A stretch of DNA of 33,269 nt, taken from positions 1-33,269 of the forward strand of contig CAZLGJ010000012.1 in assembly GCA_964559075.1 (NCBI GenBank), read 5' to 3'. This document shows, one piece after another, positions 1 through 6,210 of this stretch (its first letter is position 1; every line of letters begins with the position of its first letter). Position numbers and translations under genes: made by a program. The notes beneath the pieces are model-generated. The model ran no database searches. It saw only the letters and a list, made by a program, of their open reading frames with translations, and had not been told where the DNA came from. This DNA comes from Opacimonas sp964559075 (lineage in GTDB: Bacteria; Pseudomonadota; Gammaproteobacteria; Enterobacterales; Alteromonadaceae).

Positions 1-64
1 GCCAGAGCAGGCGTTCTACATGGTTGGTTCAATCGATGAAGCATTAGAGAAGTCGAAGGCATAA
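1..64 (+). CDS. atpD: ATP synthase F1 subunit beta, C-terminal end (partial)
   Basis: Reading from base 2, the last 20 codons give PEQAFYMVGSIDEALEKSKA and then TAA at 62-64. This is the conserved C-terminal tail of the F1 beta subunit, the catalytic subunit that makes ATP from ADP and phosphate on the cytoplasmic side of the membrane. The rest of the gene lies upstream of the window. It is followed 33 bases later by the normal atpC start region, the standard order at the end of the bacterial atp operon. Identification rests on this short but very characteristic tail plus its neighbour. Confidence 0.93.
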   Translation, partial: PEQAFYMVGSIDEALEKSKA

Positions 65-97
65 GCCTTCGCTCTCATTACCAATTAAGGGGGTAAT

Positions 98-520
98 ATG
101 GCAATTACATAAACACATTTGAGTGTCGTGAGTGCCGAAGGTGCTATCTTCGAAGGCGATGTAACCGCAATTCAGGTTACTGCGTCAGAGGGTGAATTAG
201 GTATTCATCCTGGACACGCGCCGTTGTTGACTGGCCTACGCCCTGGTATGGTTCGCCTAGTCCAAGACGACCAAGAACAGTTTATCTATATCGCTGGCGG
301 CACGTTGGAAATCCAACCGCGCCAAGTTATCGTACTTGCAGACACTGCGGTACGTGCTGATGATCTAGATGAGCAGGCAGCTCTTGAAGCTAAGCGCGAT
401 GCTGAACAGCAGATCGCCAACCCAGGTGCAGACTTTGATCACAATGCAGCAGCCCTTCAATTAGAAGAAGCGATTGCACAGCTTAAGTTGATCAAACAGT
501 TAGGGGAATTACGCAAGTAG
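98..520 (+). CDS. atpC: ATP synthase F1 subunit epsilon, with an in-frame TAA at codon 5
   Basis: Epsilon subunit of the F1 ATPase, a rotor-stalk protein that also inhibits ATP hydrolysis. The family signature is clear (LSVVSAEGAIFEG, then GELGIHPGHAPLLT, then a helical C-terminal half ending IKQLGELRK). The natural start is the ATG at 98, behind the ribosome site AAGGGGG. That frame reads M-A-I-T, then TAA (110-112), then T-H-L-S-V-V-S and on to the stop at 518-520 without another break. The longest uninterrupted frame begins at a TTG at 119 (133 residues) and has no ribosome site of its own, so it would lack only about seven residues. Either the TAA is a sequencing or assembly error, or the gene is translated by reinitiation or poorly. 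Family assignment is sure; the state of the start is not. Confidence 0.85.
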
Positions 521-541
521 TTTTCCAGCCATAATGTATAG

Positions 542-568
542 AAACCCAGCCAAGTGCTGGGTTTTTTT
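542..568 (+). terminator. Rho-independent terminator of the atp operon
   Basis: A perfect 9-bp stem, AAACCCAGC (542-550) with GCTGGGTTT (556-564), closes a 5-base loop and runs into a T tract. It lies 22 bases after the atpC stop, as expected for the end of the atp operon. Confidence 0.92.
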
Positions 569-603
569 ATGCCAAAAGGCTAATAAAAAACCGCATTTGC
601 CGA

Positions 604-609
604 TATAAT
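604..609 (+). promoter_or_regulatory. Candidate -10 element for the FIST-kinase pair
   Basis: A perfect TATAAT sits 30 bases before the ATG at 640 and after the atp terminator, where a promoter is needed. No good -35 hexamer lies 16-18 bases upstream (the sequence there is A-rich), so an activator may be needed, or this is chance. Confidence 0.45.
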
Positions 610-639
610 CAATGACGTTTATGACATGGAAATTACGAT

Positions 640-1827
640 ATGGACATCATCACCCGCAGTGCATCACACCCTGATACTGAAGGATTAGTGGCACAAGTAC
701 GCGATATTTTCACGGCAAGAAACGATTTGAGTGTTGTGATTGCCTATTTTAACGCAAAACACGACCCTTATCTGATTCAGCAATCTATCACGGCGGCAGT
801 CGACTGCCCCGTCATCATGGCGAGTTCTTGCAAAGGCGCATTTTTGCTTGATAATGAACATGCAGATCCTCAAGCTGATCTAGTTGTATTTGCTATAAGT
901 GATCCTGAAGGCGCCTATGGAGTTGGCTGCGCAGAAGTCAGTAATTCCGGTGAAAATGCCGATGAGGCCGCCCAAATAGCGCTTACTCAAGCGATTCAAA
1001 CTTCGGGCAAGCCATTTGAAACCCCTGCCCTTGTCTGGAGCGTCATGCCACCGGGCAATGAAGAAAGTTTATTAGAGGGTTTTGCGCAAGTCATTGGCCC
1101 AAATGTCCCTGTATTTGGTGGCAGTTCCGCTGACAATGAGGTGGCGGGCAATTGGTATCAAGCAAGTCGTGAGCGGGTTGGCCAGAACTTGGTAATTGCG
1201 CTAGCGATGCATCCTAGCACGCCGCTTGGTTTTTCTTATAGCTCTGGCTATGAGCCGACCGAGGTCGAGTTAACGGCGCAGGCATGTGAAGCGCGTTTTA
1301 TCGGTCAATTTGACGGTAAATCGGCGGCTACACGCTACAACGAGGTGAGCAATAACGCTGTTGCGCATGCATTACAAGGTGGCAATGTGCTTGGCGACAC
1401 TACCTTATACCCGCTAGGCAGACGAATCCCAAATAGTGTCGATATTCCAGAATACCTATTATCACATCCAGATGCGGTGCGCGCAGATGGCGCGCTATCG
1501 CTGTTCTCTATTGTTGAAGAAGGGCAAACCATGACTCTGATGCAAGGTAGCATTGAAGGATTGGTGAAGCGCGCTGCCATGGTGGCCAAAAACGCAATTG
1601 ACCTATTGCCTGAAGGGGAAACACCAGCTGGGATTTTGATGATCTACTGTGCTGGCTGCATGCTTACCGTCGGTGAAGCGATTGCCGAGATGCAAAGCCA
1701 AGTGCAGGCTCAATTCCCAGGGTTACCAATCTGTGCGGCCTATACCTTTGGTGAACAGGGGTGTTTTTTGGATGGCAAAAATCGCCATGGTAACTTAATG
1801 ATCTCTGCGGTGGCATTGGCTAAATGA
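640..1827 (+). CDS. FIST domain sensor protein (FIST_N + FIST_C), possible NosP-like nitric-oxide sensor
   Basis: A 395-residue soluble protein without signal peptide or membrane segment. Its layout fits the FIST family: a FIST_N half (about residues 25-220, with SSCKGAFL and VFGGSSADNEVAGNW) and a FIST_C half (about 225-370, with AGCMLTVGEAIAEMQ and AAYTFGEQG). FIST domains are cytoplasmic small-ligand sensors, and one branch (NosP) binds heme and nitric oxide and controls a partner histidine kinase encoded beside it. Here the stop codon overlaps the start of a histidine kinase gene (ATGA at 1824-1827), the same arrangement. The FIST family call is firm. Heme or NO binding is inferred from gene context only; I cannot name a heme ligand from the sequence. 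Confidence 0.88.
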   Translation: MDIITRSASHPDTEGLVAQVRDIFTARNDLSVVIAYFNAKHDPYLIQQSITAAVDCPVIMASSCKGAFLLDNEHADPQADLVVFAISDPEGAYGVGCAEVSNSGENADEAAQIALTQAIQTSGKPFETPALVWSVMPPGNEESLLEGFAQVIGPNVPVFGGSSADNEVAGNWYQASRERVGQNLVIALAMHPSTPLGFSYSSGYEPTEVELTAQACEARFIGQFDGKSAATRYNEVSNNAVAHALQGGNVLGDTTLYPLGRRIPNSVDIPEYLLSHPDAVRADGALSLFSIVEEGQTMTLMQGSIEGLVKRAAMVAKNAIDLLPEGETPAGILMIYCAGCMLTVGEAIAEMQSQVQAQFPGLPICAAYTFGEQGCFLDGKNRHGNLMISAVALAK

Positions 1828-3209
1828 GTTTAGAAAAAGAGTCGCTCTTAGAAAATCTCAATCTGATTTATCGCCTCAAAGAGCAAGCGGAAAGCTTGCG
1901 TAAAGAAAGCGATATGCTGCTCTACGGGATGCGAGATATTCTAGAGGCTGATTCGAGCCAGGCATTATATGAAAAAATGTTTGCGATGTTCGGCAGTATC
2001 ATTCCGTTTCGCTACTGTTTTTTGTTAGTGCCGTCAGGCCCAAAACAAATGCTGTGCAGTCACGCGACCCATGCAGATCTCACCGAAACCGAATGGCACG
2101 TAGATGATGTTATTCAAAAAGCGCTTGATGGTGAACCTATCGCGGTATTTAACAATAATCTGCAGCCTGCTTGGCAAGCGCATCGAGAACTCAATCTAGA
2201 TACCCGTTCAATCATGTACTGTCCACTGCGCGAGGAGACACACACATCGGTCATTGTTTTTTGTGCTAAAGAAATTGGCTTTTACACCCAAAAACACGTG
2301 GCCATTGCTCAGCGTTATCGCGATTTTACCGAGCAAACTATTTTGTCAGTCAAAGCTAAGCTACAGGCTTTGGCGTCTGAACAACTGCGCAAAGAAAAAG
2401 AGTTAGTCGAAAAGTCCATGATCCAGTCGGAAAAAATGGCATCCTTGGGTTTATTAGCCGCGGGCGTTGCGCATGAAATTAATAATCCGATCGGCTTTGT
2501 CAAATCCAACATTGAGTTTTTGGGAACCTATACGCCTTTACTCAAGCAGTTTATGCACAACTTGAATGAGGTCCTAAATCAACCTATCAGTCCCGATGAG
2601 AAGTTAGCTAAACTCGAGCGTATTATCACCGATGATCAGTGTGATGAAGTGTTGGAAGATTTTTCAGATATGTGCGAAGAGATGAAGGATGGTGTGGATC
2701 GGGTCTCAGAGATTGTGAAGAGTTTGCAGAGTTTTGTTCACAAAGGCAAACAGGATGAGCAACAGGCATTTGATATTAACCAATGTATAGTCGACTCGCT
2801 ACGTGTGGTGCATTCAAAACTGCGTGATAATATTCGAGTAACCCAAGACTTAGCGAGCTTATCTAAAGCACAGGGCAATCCAGGAAAGCTTAATCAGGTG
2901 CTGGTAAATCTCTTTGTCAACGCATCTCACGCGATGCCAGAGGGGGGAGAATTATACGTTGCGACTAGCCCCAAAGATGATGAGACGTTCAGTATTACCA
3001 TCCGCGACACGGGGGTGGGGATCCCAGCAGGAAAGCTCGCCAAAATCTTTGAACCTTTTTATACCACCAAAGACGTCGGCGAGGGCACAGGTTTAGGTCT
3101 CTATATTAGCTTTACACTCATCAAGGCAATGCAGGGTGATATTCAAGTCACCAGCGAGCTAGATGTTGGGACGACTTTTATTATCACACTGCCCAAAGCA
3201 AACAATTAA
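1824..3209 (+). CDS. Soluble sensor histidine kinase (GAF-like + HisKA + HATPase)
   Basis: A 461-residue histidine kinase. An N-terminal coiled segment (1-35) is followed by a GAF-like region (about 40-185), another coil, and the dimerisation/phosphoacceptor domain with the H-box AAGVAHEINNP (phosphorylated His217). The ATP-binding domain shows an N-box with VNLFVNASHAM (Asn366), DTGVGIP (Asp395) and GEGTGLGLYIS. There is no membrane segment and no receiver domain, so the phosphate must go to a separate regulator. It overlaps the FIST gene by four bases, has no clear ribosome site, and is therefore probably translationally coupled. The pairing suggests the FIST protein is its sensory input. 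Whether the response regulator at 3343 is its target cannot be told from sequence; that regulator has a closer partner in the next kinase. Confidence 0.9.
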   Translation: MSLEKESLLENLNLIYRLKEQAESLRKESDMLLYGMRDILEADSSQALYEKMFAMFGSIIPFRYCFLLVPSGPKQMLCSHATHADLTETEWHVDDVIQKALDGEPIAVFNNNLQPAWQAHRELNLDTRSIMYCPLREETHTSVIVFCAKEIGFYTQKHVAIAQRYRDFTEQTILSVKAKLQALASEQLRKEKELVEKSMIQSEKMASLGLLAAGVAHEINNPIGFVKSNIEFLGTYTPLLKQFMHNLNEVLNQPISPDEKLAKLERIITDDQCDEVLEDFSDMCEEMKDGVDRVSEIVKSLQSFVHKGKQDEQQAFDINQCIVDSLRVVHSKLRDNIRVTQDLASLSKAQGNPGKLNQVLVNLFVNASHAMPEGGELYVATSPKDDETFSITIRDTGVGIPAGKLAKIFEPFYTTKDVGEGTGLGLYISFTLIKAMQGDIQVTSELDVGTTFIITLPKANN

Positions 3210-3245
3210 TTAATAATTAGCAAAATCCTCTCAATTGATGGTCGG

Positions 3246-3266
3246 ATCTAAGAAAAAAGCTTAGAT
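3246..3266. other. 7-bp hairpin between the kinase and the response regulator
   Basis: ATCTAAG (3246-3252) and CTTAGAT (3260-3266) form a perfect stem around an A-rich loop. No T tract follows, so it is not a standard terminator. It lies upstream of the candidate promoter at 3275 and could be a weak 3' end or an operator. Confidence 0.35.
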
Positions 3267-3274
3267 GCGGTGTA

Positions 3275-3302
3275 TTGTTATTGGGAAATTTCTTGTTACA
3301 AT
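3275..3302 (+). promoter_or_regulatory. Candidate sigma-70 promoter for the response regulator operon
   Basis: TTGTTA (3275-3280) and TACAAT (3297-3302) are separated by 16 bases, close to consensus in sequence and spacing. The element lies 40 bases before the GTG start at 3343 in a 133-base gap. It implies that the regulator/kinase pair has its own transcript, separate from the FIST pair. Confidence 0.5.
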
Positions 3303-3342
3303 GAAAAATACTGTAATTTAAGCGACCCTAGGGAAGAATGCG

Positions 3343-3984
3343 GTGACAACAGTCGTGTTGGTTGACGATCACCAAATGGTGCGAGATGGATTTCATCAGC
3401 TCATTGAGTTAGAGCCGGATTTTGAGGTGATTGGCGCCTTTGCCAGTGCGCAAGAGGCGCTTGATGCGCCAGAGTTACTGCAGGCTGAAATTCTGATCAC
3501 CGATATCTCGATGGACGGCGATGACAACGGTTTTTCCCTAGTCGAGTATGTCAACACGCATAATACCTACTGCAAAACGATTTTGGTCAGCATGTATGAA
3601 AACACCCATTATATCCAGCAAGCCCGTGCCCTTGGCGTTAAAGGCTTTGTGTCAAAGCGCGAAGCATCCGAGACGCTAATACATGCACTGCATCAAGTAC
3701 GCAGCGGTAGCGTGTATTTTAGCGAAGCGATCAAAGTACAAATGCCCAAAGCCGAAGCGACGCTACAGCTTTACACTGAGCTTACTGAGCGCGAGCGCGA
3801 GGTGTTTTTGGCCTTGGCACGCGGCTTAGAAGTCAAAAAGATCTCACAAAATCTGGATATTGCGGTGAAAACGGTGCACACACACAGGCGTAGCGTTTTA
3901 CAAAAATTCAATTATAATTCAACGTTTCAAATCACCAAATTTGCCTTGAAGCACGGCATAATTACCCACACTGAGCTTTGTTAG
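3343..3984 (+). CDS. NarL/LuxR-family response regulator
   Basis: A 213-residue two-domain regulator. The receiver domain (about 1-120) has the acidic pair Asp8-Asp9, the phosphoacceptor Asp54 in LITDISM, Ser83 and Lys105 in GFVSKREAS. The C-terminal LuxR-type helix-turn-helix (about 147-208) begins LTEREREVFLALARG and contains VKTVHTHRRSVLQKF. It should bind DNA when phosphorylated. The start is the GTG at 3343: the ATG just upstream (3338) meets TGA two codons later, and AGGGAAG at 3330 is well placed for the GTG. The next gene begins directly after its TAG and encodes a HisKA_3 kinase, the usual partner of NarL-type regulators. The target genes are unknown. Confidence 0.92.
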   Translation: MTTVVLVDDHQMVRDGFHQLIELEPDFEVIGAFASAQEALDAPELLQAEILITDISMDGDDNGFSLVEYVNTHNTYCKTILVSMYENTHYIQQARALGVKGFVSKREASETLIHALHQVRSGSVYFSEAIKVQMPKAEATLQLYTELTEREREVFLALARGLEVKKISQNLDIAVKTVHTHRRSVLQKFNYNSTFQITKFALKHGIITHTELC

Positions 3985-5577
3985 TTGATTGCCACACCAT
4001 TTTTTAAGACACTGCAAAAATTCTGCTTACTGTTTATTAGTGCCGCCTTTATCGGCGCCATTTTACTGAAGCTAACATGGCAATATGAGCTAGTCCCTGG
4101 CATGGCTAGCTGGTATATGCCGCACGGCGCTAAACTGATCGCTCTATTTATTTTGCCCTTTCGCTGGTGGGTCGTATTTTTGTGCGGTTCCAACTTTGGC
4201 GATAGCGTGTATTTTTACCTTTCTCAAAATGAAATGGATATTTCGCTTAAGAATGTACAAAGCATCCTTACCTTTACCTCATGTGAATTAGCAACCGGTG
4301 CAATGGTTAAATGGTTGGCAAATCGTTTTGTCAAAGGTGACTGGTTTCGCCTCCGCAGCGTCATGTGGTTAATTATCTTAGGCATTGTTTATCGGCTGAC
4401 TTATATGAGCATTCCTGCAGTGCTTGGCACGGGATTTTTTGCCAGTTTGCCGGTCGAAAAATACGTCGAGTATTTTATTGCACAACAGCTTAGCGGCTAT
4501 TTGGTGGGATTATATTTTTTTAGTATTCACCTCATTTGGTTGTGGTTTCGACGTCACCCGATCACCTGGAATAGTGCCTCGACCAAACATTTAGTGTTGA
4601 GTATCGCAGCTTGCGTGACGGTTGTTGTGAGTTTGTATCAATTTGATCCGCAGTTTGCCTATTTGTTACGCATTGCGATGTTTATTCCGCTAGTCTTGAT
4701 TGCCACGCGATTTGGTTGGCAGGGTGTGATGCTTACCGCATTGGTGATCAACACTGGCTTATTGATGTTCTTGTACGGCCAGGACGGGGCGGTGTTGCTC
4801 GAATACCAACCTTATATTCTCAGTTATATGCTGGTTGCTTTGTTGGTTGCCGGGGTACTCTATGAGAACCAGCTGGTCAATCGCCAAATCACTCAGTCTC
4901 GAGATAGCCTCGCTCAGAGCAATTCGCGCTTGCGAGAGATGACCTTGCGTTTGCAAGATATGGGGCGCAACATCATCAACATTCAGGAAAAAGAGCGCAA
5001 ACATCTGTCGCAAGAGCTACACGATGAAATTGGTCAAAACATCATTGCGCTAAAAACCGCGATACGCGTACTCGAAGTCAGGCACAGTGAGCAACCAACT
5101 GATTTTACCCCAATCAAAGCGCGCGCTGATGATATCTATCACAGCGTTTATCAGCTCATGCACTGGCTGCGACCTATTGTATTGGATGATTTTGGTTTGC
5201 ACCGCACGTTATCTGGCGATTACTTTGCAAATAAACTGAATGACGCGAACATCGAGTATGAAGTGTTGCGCTGTGATAAGTGTGAATTATCAGCCACTAT
5301 AGAAACCGCGGTGTACCGGATCACGCAAGAGGCAGTGACTAACACCATTAAACATGCCAATGCCAGCGTGTTTTCGCTGGATTTGCGCGTGGATGATAGT
5401 CATGTATCATTGCGTCTACACGATGACGGTGATAAACGGGCTCCTAAGACCACAGAAATGTCTGGGCAGTTTGGCTTATTAGGGGTGCGCAACCGCGTGT
5501 TGGCACTAAACGGCACCTGCGAGATCACTGACACAGATGGCTTTTGTATTTATGTGACAATGCCATTATCACTTTGA
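3985..5577 (+). CDS. Membrane histidine kinase, MASE1-like sensor + HisKA_3 + HATPase
   Basis: A 530-residue kinase. Roughly residues 1-300 hold about eight hydrophobic segments and a WYMPHGAKLIALFILPFRWW stretch typical of MASE1, an integral membrane sensory domain with unknown ligand. A coiled linker (about 300-340) leads to the HisKA_3 phosphoacceptor helix with QELHDEIGQN (His346). The ATP-binding domain shows ITQEAVTNTIKHANAS, RLHDDGD and GQFGLLGVRNR. This NarX/UhpB-type catalytic core matches the NarL-type regulator immediately upstream. The frame opens with TTG at 3985, the base after the regulator's TAG. No ribosome site is obvious, so coupling is likely, but the exact first codon is uncertain. 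The order regulator-then-kinase and the lack of spacing indicate one transcript. Confidence 0.88.
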   Translation: MIATPFFKTLQKFCLLFISAAFIGAILLKLTWQYELVPGMASWYMPHGAKLIALFILPFRWWVVFLCGSNFGDSVYFYLSQNEMDISLKNVQSILTFTSCELATGAMVKWLANRFVKGDWFRLRSVMWLIILGIVYRLTYMSIPAVLGTGFFASLPVEKYVEYFIAQQLSGYLVGLYFFSIHLIWLWFRRHPITWNSASTKHLVLSIAACVTVVVSLYQFDPQFAYLLRIAMFIPLVLIATRFGWQGVMLTALVINTGLLMFLYGQDGAVLLEYQPYILSYMLVALLVAGVLYENQLVNRQITQSRDSLAQSNSRLREMTLRLQDMGRNIINIQEKERKHLSQELHDEIGQNIIALKTAIRVLEVRHSEQPTDFTPIKARADDIYHSVYQLMHWLRPIVLDDFGLHRTLSGDYFANKLNDANIEYEVLRCDKCELSATIETAVYRITQEAVTNTIKHANASVFSLDLRVDDSHVSLRLHDDGDKRAPKTTEMSGQFGLLGVRNRVLALNGTCEITDTDGFCIYVTMPLSL

Positions 5578-5594
5578 TAATGAGAGGTAAGTGT

Positions 5595-6206
5595 ATGGAC
5601 CCCATAACGATTTATGGTGACAAACGCTCCGGAAACTGTTTTAAAGTGCAGTTGACATGCGCCCTACTTGGTCAAGCCTACCATTGGCACAATTTGGATG
5701 TACTCGCTGGAGATACGCGCAAAGCGGCGTTTTTGGCAAAATCCACAGTGGGGAAGATGCCCATCATTGAACTGGCCGATGGACGCGTCCTGTCTGAATC
5801 AAATGCCATTATTAACTATCTCGCCCATGCTTCACATCTCAATCGCAGTGATCCTTGGGAGCAAGCTAAGCTCCAACAATGGCAGTTCTTTGAGCAATAT
5901 TCGCACGAGCCTTACATTGCTGTAGCGCGTTTTATCAAGTTGTACCTAGGGATGCCCAAATCACGCCACAAGCAATACGAGCAATGCCTTGCGCCAGGTT
6001 ACCAAGCCTTAGATATCATGGAGACGCAGCTTTCTCAGAGCGATTTTATGGTGGATGATGCACCTAGCACCGCCGACATCTGTTTGTATGCTTATACCCA
6101 CGTGGCGCACGATGGTGGCTTTGATTTAACGCGCTATCCACATATCGATGCATGGTTTGATCGCATCGAAGCCTTGCCAAATTATGTAGCGATGAGCTAC
6201 GAATAA
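5595..6206 (+). CDS. Glutathione S-transferase family protein
   Basis: A 203-residue cytosolic GST. The thioredoxin-fold N-terminal domain (1-78) has the active-site loop RSGNC (Ser12 region), the cis-proline Pro56 in VGKMPIIEL, and the glutathione-contacting Glu68-Ser69 in LSESNAIINYL. The all-helical C-terminal domain (about 85-200) includes STADICLYAYTHVA. Such enzymes conjugate glutathione to electrophiles or reduce peroxides; the substrate cannot be told. I chose the ATG at 5595, preceded by GAGAGGTAAG, over an in-frame ATG at 5544 that would overlap the kinase gene. It lies 17 bases after the kinase and 4 bases before hrpB, so all are probably cotranscribed. Confidence 0.9.
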   Translation: MDPITIYGDKRSGNCFKVQLTCALLGQAYHWHNLDVLAGDTRKAAFLAKSTVGKMPIIELADGRVLSESNAIINYLAHASHLNRSDPWEQAKLQQWQFFEQYSHEPYIAVARFIKLYLGMPKSRHKQYEQCLAPGYQALDIMETQLSQSDFMVDDAPSTADICLYAYTHVAHDGGFDLTRYPHIDAWFDRIEALPNYVAMSYE

Positions 6207-6210
6207 CGCA

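Noticed and set aside
119..121. TTG as the natural atpC start
   Set aside because: It has no ribosome site, and homologous residues with a strong ribosome site lie just upstream in the same frame, so an ATG start interrupted by TAA explains the region better.
3246..3266. Terminator after the soluble histidine kinase
   Set aside because: The stem is perfect, but there is no T tract on either strand close enough, so it is listed only as a hairpin.
5544..5594. Upstream ATG for the glutathione S-transferase
   Set aside because: The added residues overlap the kinase gene, do not resemble a GST start, and the ATG at 5595 has the ribosome site GAGAGGTAAG.
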